From positions 1-13,800 of the forward strand of contig CAKOJQ010000018.1 of assembly GCA_934090795.1 (NCBI GenBank): a stretch of DNA of 13,800 nucleotides, given 5' to 3'. The translations under genes were made by a program, and so were the position numbers. Below, piece after piece: positions 1 through 5,154 of the stretch (position 1 is its first letter; each line of letters starts with the position of its first letter). The notes below the pieces were generated by a model. It was not told where the DNA came from, ran no database searches, and worked only from the letters and a program-made list of their open reading frames with translations. The DNA comes from an uncultured Bacilli bacterium (GTDB lineage: Bacteria; Bacillota_I; Bacilli_A; RF39; UBA660).

Positions 1-18
1 TAATAATTTTTTATTCAC
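1..18 (-). CDS. 5' end of a small hydrophobic peptide gene, copy 1 (cut by window edge)
   Basis: A minus-strand GTG at 18-16, five bases after the SD-like AGAGGTGG, opens a frame reading MNKKLL before the window ends. These six codons are identical to the start of the complete peptide gene at 379-284. Whether the rest is conserved cannot be seen. It is called because the promoter, leader and ribosome site are duplicated intact. Alone it would not be callable. Confidence 0.45.
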
Positions 19-137
19 ATTAACCACCTCTTTCTATTACTAGAGTAGAGGTAATCACCTAAACAATTAAATGTTCCTAGAAAATAAAATAACATATAAA
101 TACATCATAATCAAGAATAAAATTATGAATATTCGTT
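1..137. repeat. Long direct repeat, copy 1 (promoter, leader and start of a minus-strand peptide gene)
   Basis: Matches 362-498 with only three differences seen (positions 80, 103 and 106). The repeat runs to the window edge, so its true left end is unknown. Read on the minus strand it holds a -35/-10 pair (TTGATT at 114-109, TATTTT at 91-86, 17-bp spacer), a leader with a hairpin, an SD (AGAGGTGG) and a GTG start at 18-16. Two of the three differences lie in the promoter spacer and none in the SD or start. This pattern suggests that function is conserved. Confidence 0.95.
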
Positions 138-147
138 CACTTCATAA

Positions 148-176
148 TTGAAATTCAAAAAATAATTTGCTATAAT
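148..176 (+). promoter_or_regulatory. Consensus promoter of the antisense small RNA
   Basis: TTGAAA (148-153), exactly 17 bp, then TATAAT (171-176) gives a near-perfect sigma-A promoter. It points into a region with no plausible protein gene. The predicted start is near 183. It is back to back with the minus-strand promoter of repeat copy 1 (114-86). Confidence 0.8.
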
Positions 177-200
177 GTATGTGTAAGCAAGACTTACATA

Positions 201-237
201 AAATAAAAAGGAACACTTAATTTTGGAATGTTAAGTG
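201..237 (-). terminator. Possible terminator of the hydrophobic peptide mRNA
   Basis: On the minus strand, CACTTAA (237-231) and TTAAGTG (220-214) form a 7-bp stem, followed after TTCC by TTTTTATTTT. Termination here would make a peptide mRNA of about 235 nt that covers most of the convergent small RNA. Confidence 0.45.
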
Positions 238-256
238 ATTACCTAGAATAAGTATT

Positions 257-290
257 CACCAAAACCCCGTGTTTATGGTGTTTTTATTTT
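257..290 (+). terminator. Intrinsic terminator of the small RNA
   Basis: CACCA-AAAC (257-265) pairs with GTTT-A-TGGTG (271-280) with one bulged A and a CCCGT-type loop, followed by TTTTTATTTT. The peptide gene's stop codon (286-284) lies inside the T-tract region on the other strand. Confidence 0.75.
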
Positions 291-379
291 AATACATTCA
301 TTTTAATAATAATGTAGAATAAAATAAAAATAATAATAAATAAATTAAATATTATAAAATATAATAATTTTTTATTCAC
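284..379 (-). CDS. Small hydrophobic peptide, candidate type I toxin (31 aa)
   Basis: A GTG start at 379-377 lies five bases after a strong SD (AGAGGTGG, 392-385). The frame gives a 31-residue peptide beginning MNKKLLYFIIFNLF, continuing as an unbroken Ile/Phe/Leu/Tyr segment (about residues 5-25), and ending in the Lys-containing tail KMNVLK before TAA. A short Lys-bearing N-terminus, one membrane-spanning helix and a basic tail are what is seen in membrane-acting type I toxins such as the Fst/Ldr group. No family identity is claimed. The gene has its own predicted promoter (475-447), a leader that can hide the SD, and a convergent small RNA (183-290) on the opposite strand. AT-rich DNA readily yields hydrophobic frames by chance. 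The call therefore rests on SD, start, promoter, duplication and antisense layout together. Confidence 0.55.
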   Translation of the reverse strand: MNKKLLYFIIFNLFIIIFILFYIIIKMNVLK

Positions 380-384
380 ATTAA

Positions 385-421
385 CCACCTCTTTCTATTA
401 CTAGAGTAGAGGTAATCACCT
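385..421 (-). promoter_or_regulatory. Leader with two mutually exclusive hairpins, one covering the SD
   Basis: In the minus-strand transcript ACCTCT (413-408) can pair with AGAGGT (392-387), which is the SD itself. The alternative hairpin AGGT-GATT-ACCT (421-410) uses the same ACCT bases, so only one can form. Forming the first would block ribosome binding and forming the second would free the SD. The arrangement is present unchanged in repeat copy 1. Pairing was read by eye. Confidence 0.5.
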
Positions 422-446
422 AAACAATTAAATGTTCCTAAAAAAT

Positions 447-475
447 AAAATAACATATAAATATATGATAATCAA
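447..475 (-). promoter_or_regulatory. Promoter of the small hydrophobic peptide gene
   Basis: On the minus strand, TTGATT (475-470), a 17-bp spacer ending in TGT, and TATTTT (452-447) form an extended -10 promoter. The start point would be near 440. The same hexamers lie at 114-109 and 91-86 in repeat copy 1, where differences fall only in the spacer. The extended -10 segment TTTATATGTTAT also occurs in the promoter of the gene at 3109-2375. Confidence 0.55.
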
Positions 476-589
476 GAATAAAATTATGAATATTCGTTTG
501 CTTATAAGATTAATTTATTTAATAAGTATATACTATGTTTTTTTGAACAATTATGATACTATAAAATCATTAAGAAAAGAGGGAATAAG

Positions 590-1192
590 ATGCATAATAA
601 TTTTAAATTAAATGAAACAACTGGAGTAGGATTAATCAAAGATGACAACGATAATAATATACTAATTAAAACTGACGCTAATGAAGAACAATTAACAGCT
701 ATATTAGAAAAAGAAAATGAAATTGAAAGTAGAGCAGAATATATAAAAAATTTAAAATATGAAATTATTTGGAAAAAGTTAGTTAATTTATTTAAAATAT
801 TTATGTATGGTTTAGGAACAATATACTTTATATTAGTACTAATAAATTCCTTACAGTATCACTTATATACACCTTCTATTGCCTTATTAGCAGTAATATT
901 TATGCTTGAAATCGTAACAAATCTAAAAGCAAAATCATTTAAATATAATAATAATCAAATTGAATTATTATCAAAAGAAATGTCAAAATCAAAAACTAAA
1001 TTAAAAGTGTTAGTTAAAGAATTAGAAAATTTAAAATCAGAAGTTCAAATTAAAGAAATGAACACAAATGATGTTGTAACTTCTTCAATCAATTATCCGA
1101 TACGAAGTGAAGAAGAAAAAATTAATGATTATGTCAATGTTCAATCAGGACCTGTAAAATTCAAATCATTAAGAAAAGAATTTGAGAAGTAG
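590..1192 (+). CDS. Hypothetical two-TM coiled-coil membrane protein, paralogue A (200 aa)
   Basis: Function not recognised. Layout: a polar N-terminus with the acidic/Asn motif LIKDDNDNN (15-23), a charged helical stretch (about 32-62) likely to form a coiled coil, two hydrophobic helices (about 67-87 and 92-111), a second long Lys/Glu-rich coiled coil (about 122-158), then a C-terminal segment with INYPIRSEEE (167-176). It shares LI-D-N-NN, KSFKYN after TM2 and INYP-R-EE near the C-terminus with the gene at 3283-3846, so the two are paralogues. No signal peptide is seen. Both long soluble parts probably lie on the same side of the membrane. The start is fixed by AGAGGG at 578-583. A possible -10 (TATAAA, 560-565) lies just upstream with a poor -35. 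Transcription ends at a hairpin overlapping the stop. Confidence 0.9.
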   Translation: MHNNFKLNETTGVGLIKDDNDNNILIKTDANEEQLTAILEKENEIESRAEYIKNLKYEIIWKKLVNLFKIFMYGLGTIYFILVLINSLQYHLYTPSIALLAVIFMLEIVTNLKAKSFKYNNNQIELLSKEMSKSKTKLKVLVKELENLKSEVQIKEMNTNDVVTSSINYPIRSEEEKINDYVNVQSGPVKFKSLRKEFEK

Positions 1193-1218
1193 TCTTAATA
1201 AAGGACTATTTTTTTTTA
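1190..1218 (+). terminator. Terminator of the gene at 590-1192
   Basis: TAGTC and GACTA form a short stem around TTAATAAAG, followed by a run of T. The first base triplet of the stem is the TAG stop codon itself. Confidence 0.7.
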
Positions 1219-1230
1219 ATGAAATTAAAT

Positions 1231-1247
1231 GTGAACGAATAGTGAAC
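1231..1247. repeat. Two GTGAACG motifs, matched in inverted form at 131-140
   Basis: GTGAACGAAT (1231-1240) and GTGAACGCA (1242-1250) lie in tandem between two convergent genes. The exact reverse complement ATTCGTTCAC is at 131-140, between the back-to-back promoters of the small RNA and repeat copy 1. It may be a protein-binding site or chance. Confidence 0.35.
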
Positions 1248-1250
1248 GCA

Positions 1251-1276
1251 AATTAAAAGAAGATAAATTAATATCT
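1251..1276 (-). terminator. Weak terminator of the gene at 2271-1285
   Basis: On the minus strand AGATA (1276-1272) and TATCT (1265-1261) pair around a six-base loop, followed by TCTTTTAATT. The stem is only 5 bp. Confidence 0.4.
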
Positions 1277-1284
1277 CCTAATAA

Positions 1285-2271
1285 CTATTTCTTTTTAGTT
1301 AATTCCTTAACTTTATCTTTATTTTCTTTACTATATCCATATAATATATCAGGATACATATTCATCATATCTTGATATAATTCTTCTAATGCTTTATTTT
1401 GTTTACGAATTATTGGACTAACATTAGTAATTGTAATACTTTTACCTAATTTATTAACACCATATAGTATCTTATTTGTAACAATACCATTTTGTCTCAT
1501 TACAAATTGATATACCCATAATAAATCTTTAACTTCAATAACAGATAATCCTGTATCATAACCCACAATATAATCATTACTTAGGAATACTTTACATATT
1601 TTATTATGAATACCTTTGCCGTTATCTACATCTTTTAAAACTTTTTCTATCTTATCACTATATTTTTCTAATAATTTTTTACTCTTATTAAGTTTAACTA
1701 CATAAATAATTATAAGTACTAAACCAACTATAACAATTATTCCGCTAAAGACAAACATATAATTAATATCTTCATCTGGATTATAATACGTATCTAAATA
1801 ATAATCACCAACCGCATTTTTAACTTGATCTACTGTATAAGTATATTCATCATCACTTAAATACTCTTTTAATAATTCATAAGCTTTATCTTCTATTTTT
1901 TTAGATTGTCCATAAATAGTTAATGTTTCTGGTTTAATATCTGTTAATCCCAAAGAATAGTCTTGAATATCTTTTAAGAATTTTAAATGTGTATCATTTA
2001 ATACTACAACATAAGGTTTCTTCTGATTATCATAAGCCAAATAATATTTTAAAACTTTAGTGTCTTCCTTTTGAGTAGCAAAATAATCATCAAGTAAATC
2101 AACATCGACCTTAGCATAAGTTAATTCTTCTGTAACTCTATCTAAATAAACAGCTTCTTGACTACTTAAAGCCCAGTAAAATAATCCCCCAATTAATATT
2201 CCAAGTAGACATATTATTATTCCTATTACAAGCAATGCCTTAGAATAAACTTTCTTTACAAATTCTTCCAT
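1285..2271 (-). CDS. Hypothetical two-TM membrane protein with extracytoplasmic domain (328 aa)
   Basis: Function not recognised with confidence. TM1 is about residues 12-33. A soluble domain of about 135 residues follows (Asp/Glu/Tyr-rich, with VVVLNDTHLKFL). TM2 is about 171-192. The C-terminal cytoplasmic domain includes SNDYIVGYDTGLSVIEVKDL and a WVYQF-VMRQNGI-VTNK segment that looks like a beta-rich domain. The C-terminal part resembles uncharacterised Firmicutes membrane proteins of the DUF6709 type. That is recollection, not a search result. It lies convergent to the gene at 590-1192. It has its own promoter (2323-2295) behind the terminator of the upstream minus-strand gene, so it is probably transcribed alone. 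An SD (AGAGGTG) sits about ten bases before the ATG. Confidence 0.88.
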   Translation of the reverse strand: MEEFVKKVYSKALLVIGIIICLLGILIGGLFYWALSSQEAVYLDRVTEELTYAKVDVDLLDDYFATQKEDTKVLKYYLAYDNQKKPYVVVLNDTHLKFLKDIQDYSLGLTDIKPETLTIYGQSKKIEDKAYELLKEYLSDDEYTYTVDQVKNAVGDYYLDTYYNPDEDINYMFVFSGIIVIVGLVLIIIYVVKLNKSKKLLEKYSDKIEKVLKDVDNGKGIHNKICKVFLSNDYIVGYDTGLSVIEVKDLLWVYQFVMRQNGIVTNKILYGVNKLGKSITITNVSPIIRKQNKALEELYQDMMNMYPDILYGYSKENKDKVKELTKKK

Positions 2272-2294
2272 AATCTCTAAACACCTCTAACATA

Positions 2295-2323
2295 ATTATA
2301 TAAATTAAGTATGCATATTTCAA
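2295..2323 (-). promoter_or_regulatory. Consensus promoter of the 2271-1285 gene
   Basis: On the minus strand TTGAAA (2323-2318), a 17-bp spacer and TATAAT (2300-2295) match the sigma-A consensus in the gap between two minus-strand genes. The upstream gene ends with a strong terminator directly before it. Confidence 0.85.
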
Positions 2324-2332
2324 CTTAGAAAT

Positions 2333-2365
2333 CACAAAAAATCATAGTACGCTTTATACCATGAT
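2333..2365 (-). terminator. Strong terminator of the gene at 3109-2375
   Basis: On the minus strand ATCATGGTA (2365-2357) pairs with TACTATGAT (2349-2341). This gives nine base pairs including one G-T, around TAAAGCG, followed directly by TTTTT. Confidence 0.85.
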
Positions 2366-2374
2366 CTATTTATT

Positions 2375-3109
2375 TCACTTTACTAAAGTTTTACCTTTTT
2401 GCTCTAATTGTTTTTTTATTACTTTAATTTCACTTTGATTATAATTTCTTCCTAACTTTTCATCTAAAGTTCCATTTTGATACCAACGGTTATATTTTTG
2501 TTCATTATAACCTAAATCATATAATAAACTTAATCTATCTCTAAGAGCTTTTAATAGATTTACATCATCTACTTTTTTGGTAACTAATTCACTTTGAATA
2601 TATGATTTACTTTTGTCTTCTTTTAATTTTGATAAAATTTGTTTTTCTTCTTCCAATCTTTTCTTTAAATATTCAAGTTCTTGTGTAATCCCATTACCTT
2701 TATTTTTATCTTTTTTTAAACAATAAAATTCTTTTATATCGAAAAGTCCGCCAAATAAAAGACATCCAAATGTTAGGTATATAAAACAAAATTCTTTGAA
2801 ACTTATAGTAATCCCTAAAAAATCACAGGTAGGATAATTACTGATTGATTCAGGTGATACTAAATTAAAAATAAGATAAACAAGGATTCTTACAAATATT
2901 AATCCAAATGGCAATATTGGAAAAAATTTTCGATGTTTATATTCATTTGCTTCAGAAGTCAATTTTACAATACGTTTTTCTATTTCTTCAATTATATTTT
3001 CTTGAACCAAAACTTTATCTAAATTGTCATAATATTCAGTTACTCTTTGATTACCATTATCATCAGTTACTATTGCATTTTCATTTATATAAATATAATC
3101 TTTATTCAT
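2375..3109 (-). CDS. Hypothetical two-TM coiled-coil membrane protein, divergent paralogue B (244 aa)
   Basis: Same plan as the genes at 590 and 3283: N-terminal motif IVTDDNGN (13-20), a charged helix (about 32-58), two hydrophobic segments (about 62-83 and 104-124), then a long Lys/Glu coiled coil (about 142-175). It differs in a longer inter-TM loop containing Cys and Pro, and in a C-terminal extension with RDRLSLLYDLGYNEQKYNRW instead of the INYP segment. Function unknown. The start is set at ATG 3109 because GGAGG lies five bases before it. An in-frame ATG at 3124 overlaps that SD and is less likely. It ends in TGA, the only TGA stop seen in the window, and TAG follows in frame three codons later. 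It is divergent from the gene at 3283. Confidence 0.88.
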   Translation of the reverse strand: MNKDYIYINENAIVTDDNGNQRVTEYYDNLDKVLVQENIIEEIEKRIVKLTSEANEYKHRKFFPILPFGLIFVRILVYLIFNLVSPESISNYPTCDFLGITISFKEFCFIYLTFGCLLFGGLFDIKEFYCLKKDKNKGNGITQELEYLKKRLEEEKQILSKLKEDKSKSYIQSELVTKKVDDVNLLKALRDRLSLLYDLGYNEQKYNRWYQNGTLDEKLGRNYNQSEIKVIKKQLEQKGKTLVK

Positions 3110-3133
3110 AAAAACCTCCATCAATTGATTAGT

Positions 3134-3159
3134 ATTATAACATATAAACGAAAAAAAAC
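3134..3159 (-). promoter_or_regulatory. Extended -10 promoter of the 3109-2375 gene
   Basis: On the minus strand TGTTATAAT gives an extended -10 (TATAAT at 3139-3134). A weak TTGTTT lies 16 bp upstream, with TTGATT a little further up. The placement relative to the ATG at 3109 is good. Confidence 0.55.
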
Positions 3160-3218
3160 AATCAAAATTTTAAGTTCGGAATTTTATTCATAGAAAATAT
3201 AGAAAGTAGAACAAATGC

Positions 3219-3247
3219 TTGCTTATTTGTAATTAATATGCTAAAAT
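3219..3247 (+). promoter_or_regulatory. Promoter of the 3283 gene, also excludes an upstream start
   Basis: TTGCTT (3219-3224), a 17-bp spacer ending in TGC, and TAAAAT (3242-3247) form an extended -10 promoter. An in-frame ATG at 3238 lies inside this element, so it cannot be the start. Translation must begin at 3283. Confidence 0.65.
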
Positions 3248-3282
3248 ACAAATCAATAAAAAGAAAAAGGAGAAATTTTAAA

Positions 3283-3846
3283 ATGGAAAATAACTATTTA
3301 AATGAACCAATTAACTTAATAGAAGATAACAATGCAAATAATTTATGCTTAGAACAAAAAGAAAACGATTTAAAACGTGAAATTTATGAGAATAATCGAC
3401 TTAAAGGAAATTTATCTACATATAAAAATAACATATTTTTTAAAATAGTAAATATTATTTTGGCTACTATTGAATTAGCAGGTATTGTAAAATATTGTTT
3501 TATTTTGAAAAGTTCAATTAATGTATGGTTTTATTTAGCACTTTTTGCTCTTTCTGTTTACAATAATATATCTTCAAAATCTTTTAAGTATAACATAAGA
3601 ATGAAAAAAATAACTTTAGAAGATTTAATTAATTCAGATAATCATATAAAAGAATTACAAGTAGAAATAGAGAAAATAAAAGTGCAATTAAAACAAGAAA
3701 AAATCAGTTCTGGTAATAGTGAAGTGATAAAAACACCTTTAATAAATTATCCTGCACGTACTGAAGAAAATTTAGATATAGAAGCTAGCAGTATAAGCGA
3801 ATATGGAAAATCAATAAGTTTAAAAAATAATTCAAAAGGAATTTAA
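3283..3846 (+). CDS. Hypothetical two-TM coiled-coil membrane protein, paralogue C (187 aa)
   Basis: Clear paralogue of the gene at 590-1192 and a divergent relative of 3109-2375. It has N-terminal LIEDNNANN (12-20), a charged helix (about 22-48), TM1 (about 52-72), TM2 (about 80-95), KSFKYN (99-104), a Lys/Glu coiled coil (about 107-141), and the C-terminal INYPARTEE (154-162). The start at ATG 3283 is chosen from AGGAG at 3268-3272 (ten-base spacing), and because the promoter covers the longer alternative start. It is transcribed alone, with a promoter directly upstream and a terminator at 3902-3932. Function unknown. The conserved pieces lie just after TM2 and near the C-terminus, which suggests those are the working parts (inference). 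Confidence 0.88.
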   Translation: MENNYLNEPINLIEDNNANNLCLEQKENDLKREIYENNRLKGNLSTYKNNIFFKIVNIILATIELAGIVKYCFILKSSINVWFYLALFALSVYNNISSKSFKYNIRMKKITLEDLINSDNHIKELQVEIEKIKVQLKQEKISSGNSEVIKTPLINYPARTEENLDIEASSISEYGKSISLKNNSKGI

Positions 3847-3901
3847 TATGTTATGTATGCTATATAGGCACAAATAAAACATTAAAAAATTTTTAAGATA
3901 A

Positions 3902-3932
3902 GCTTTGGCACTATTATGCTAAAGTTTTTTTA
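3902..3932 (+). terminator. Terminator of the gene at 3283-3846
   Basis: CTTTGGC pairs with GCTAAAG (seven pairs with one G-T) around ACTATTAT, followed by TTTTTTT. Confidence 0.75.
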
Positions 3933-3974
3933 GTGTAAACCAATTTATATTTATAATCATATTTACTAATTCTT

Positions 3975-3983
3975 TGTTATAAT
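3975..3983 (+). promoter_or_regulatory. Extended -10 promoter very close to the peptidase start
   Basis: TG-T-TATAAT (3975-3983) is a full extended -10 with no good -35. The predicted start of transcription is near 3990, only about nine bases before the chosen ATG (3999) and right at an in-frame GTG (3990). The message would have a very short leader or none. Confidence 0.55.
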
Positions 3984-3998
3984 CAAGGTGTGATGTAC

Positions 3999-4895
3999 AT
4001 GAAAAAGAAATATAAAATTTTAATACTTTTTTTAATAATAATAGGAGTAATATCTAATAATTATATATGGTTTAGATTATATTCGAGAGAAAAAGAAAAG
4101 TTAAAACAAGCTATAATCCCTTCATTAAAGGATGATTATTATACTAATCAATTAATACTTTCAAAAAAAAATAACAATTATAGCTTTTATGATTATGAAA
4201 ACATATTAAATAAATATTATAGTAGTTTAAAATATAGTTTTGTTATTAACAATTTTCCATTAGTACAGCAAAATCCTGATTATCCTAATGGTTGTGAAGT
4301 AGCTAGTGCCACAATGCTATTAAAACATTACGGTATTGATATTGACATGAAAGAATATGTTGATAATTATTTACCAAAGGAAGAAGTTTATGAAAAAGAT
4401 GGTCTTAGATATGGACCAGATCCTAGTAAATATTATGCTGGAGATCCTAGCGATTCTTCTAGAGGATGGGGAACATTTTTACCAGTAATAAAAAATTCAT
4501 TGTATACCATTTTTAAAAATAAACTTCCCGAAGATACAGTAGGTCATGTTTATACTTCTGATGATAAATTACCTTTAGAAGAATATGTTCAAAATGGTAA
4601 TCTTGTCTTAGTATGGACAACAACTGATTATAGTGAAGCAAAAGATATTTATGAATGGTTTAGTTATGATAAATCAAGAACCTATACTTATCCTAAAAAT
4701 GCTCATGTTGTAGTAATAGTCGGTATGGATAAGAACTATTATTACATTAATGATCCCTTAAAAAATGAAAAAGCAGTTAAAGTATCAAGAAAAAAATTTA
4801 ATAAAAGTTATGATTCAATGGGAAGACAAGCATTATATATTGAAATAACTAATATTTATGAAAAAAACGATATAAGTTATGAAGAACATTCTTAA
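3999..4895 (+). CDS. Membrane-anchored C39-like cysteine peptidase (298 aa)
   Basis: Residues 1-24 form a Lys-rich start and one hydrophobic helix (MKKKYKILILFLIIIGV), so the enzyme is probably anchored on the outer face of the membrane. The C39-like (PF13529, YvpB-type) domain spans about 86-285. Seen are NFPLVQQNPDYPNGCEVAS with the presumed nucleophile Cys99, AHVVVIVG with His236, and YYINDP with Asp252 as the third residue. Papain-like fold peptidases of this family sit on the cell surface and are mostly uncharacterised. Cleavage targets cannot be read. No ABC transporter lies next to it, so bacteriocin leader processing is not supported. Start: GTG 3990, ATG 3993 and ATG 3999 are all in frame. 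AAGG (3985-3988) fits 3999 best. The gene appears to be transcribed alone. Confidence 0.85.
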   Translation: MKKKYKILILFLIIIGVISNNYIWFRLYSREKEKLKQAIIPSLKDDYYTNQLILSKKNNNYSFYDYENILNKYYSSLKYSFVINNFPLVQQNPDYPNGCEVASATMLLKHYGIDIDMKEYVDNYLPKEEVYEKDGLRYGPDPSKYYAGDPSDSSRGWGTFLPVIKNSLYTIFKNKLPEDTVGHVYTSDDKLPLEEYVQNGNLVLVWTTTDYSEAKDIYEWFSYDKSRTYTYPKNAHVVVIVGMDKNYYYINDPLKNEKAVKVSRKKFNKSYDSMGRQALYIEITNIYEKNDISYEEHS

Positions 4896-4907
4896 ATTAC
4901 ATGACTA

Positions 4908-4936
4908 ATAAAAAATAACACTTTATTTGAGTGTTA
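4908..4936 (-). terminator. Terminator facing the tRNA-Arg transcript
   Basis: On the minus strand TAACACT (4936-4930) pairs with AGTGTTA (4922-4916), followed by TTTTTTATT. It lies about 80 bases after the tRNA 3' end, so the tRNA precursor would end here. Confidence 0.65.
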
Positions 4937-4944
4937 AAATATTA

Positions 4945-4983
4945 AAAGAAATGGACTATTTCTAAATAACGTTTCTTTTTTTA
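4945..4983 (+). terminator. Weak terminator of the peptidase gene
   Basis: AAAGAAA and TTTCTTT can pair across about 20 bases, followed by a T run. A shorter internal hairpin AGAAAT/ATTTCT is also possible. All pairs are A-T rich and stability is doubtful. Confidence 0.4.
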
Positions 4984-5017
4984 TTATGCAATTATTTTTA
5001 ACATAATACATTAATAA

Positions 5018-5095
5018 TGGTGTCCCCGGGCAGAATCGAACTGCCAACCTATCCCTTAGGAGGGGATTGCTCTATCCTGCTTGAGCTACGAGGAC
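5018..5095 (-). tRNA. tRNA-Arg (anticodon CCU)
   Basis: The reverse strand folds as a standard cloverleaf. Acceptor stem: GTCCTCG with CGGGGAC. D arm: GCTC/GAGC. Anticodon stem: ATCCC/GGGAT with the seven-base loop CTCCTAA, giving anticodon CCT (reads AGG, Arg). T arm: GGCAG-TTCGATT-CTGCC. The discriminator base is A and the 3' CCA is encoded (5020-5018). It stands alone, divergent from the superoxide reductase gene. A TGGTATACT extended -10 lies upstream on the minus strand (about 5109-5117). Confidence 0.95.
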
Positions 5096-5133
5096 TTAAT
5101 TACCATTAAAGTATACCATATTTATTTTAAAAG

Positions 5134-5142
5134 TGTTACAAT
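5134..5142 (+). promoter_or_regulatory. Extended -10 close to the superoxide reductase start
   Basis: TG-T-TACAAT (5134-5142) predicts a transcript start near 5149. This leaves about six bases before the ATG at 5155. The -35 region is poor. The element lies in the short divergent gap shared with the tRNA promoter. Confidence 0.5.
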
Positions 5143-5154
5143 AATTACGAAAGG

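Larger units (their letters stand above)
183..290 (+). ncRNA. Candidate antisense small RNA (antitoxin-like), about 105-110 nt
   Basis: Bounded by a consensus promoter (148-176) and an intrinsic terminator (257-290), with no credible coding frame. The only SD-like ATG frame is seven codons. Visible structure: a 5' hairpin GTAAG/CTTAC, a hairpin CACTTAA (214-220) with TTAAGTG (231-237), then the terminator stem. Bases 253-269 match the DNA at 373-389 in the same strand sense at 12 of 17 positions, including TATTCAC and AACC. The RNA is therefore complementary to the SD and GTG start region of the convergent peptide mRNA. Its 3' end also meets the peptide gene's 3' end, so the two transcripts would overlap. 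Direct repeats supplying complementarity between convergent RNAs are the hallmark of the par locus of pAD1. The assignment here is inference. Confidence 0.55.
362..498. repeat. Long direct repeat, copy 2
   Basis: Second copy of the 1-137 element, in the same orientation with a 361-bp period. It covers the promoter, leader, SD, start codon and first six codons of the small hydrophobic peptide gene at 379-284. Similarity ends at 498, just upstream of the predicted minus-strand -35. Confidence 0.95.

Noticed and set aside
229..252. Seven-codon frame (MLSDYLE) inside the small RNA
   Set aside because: The SD-like AAGGA is about 15 bases away and the frame overlaps the RNA hairpin. Better explained as non-coding.
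1..498. Two long repeats as a CRISPR array or IS ends
   Set aside because: Copies are 137 bp, not 25-40, with one 224-bp spacer-like gap, and each contains promoter and ribosome site. No transposase, terminal inverted repeats or cas genes are seen.
2908..3111. Plus-strand open frame opposite the 3109-2375 gene
   Set aside because: Shadow of the minus-strand gene. Composition is typical antisense low complexity, and there is no SD.
3990..4895. C39 peptidase as a bacteriocin-processing enzyme
   Set aside because: No ABC transporter domain and no double-glycine leader peptide gene nearby. The sequence fits the standalone YvpB-like group better.
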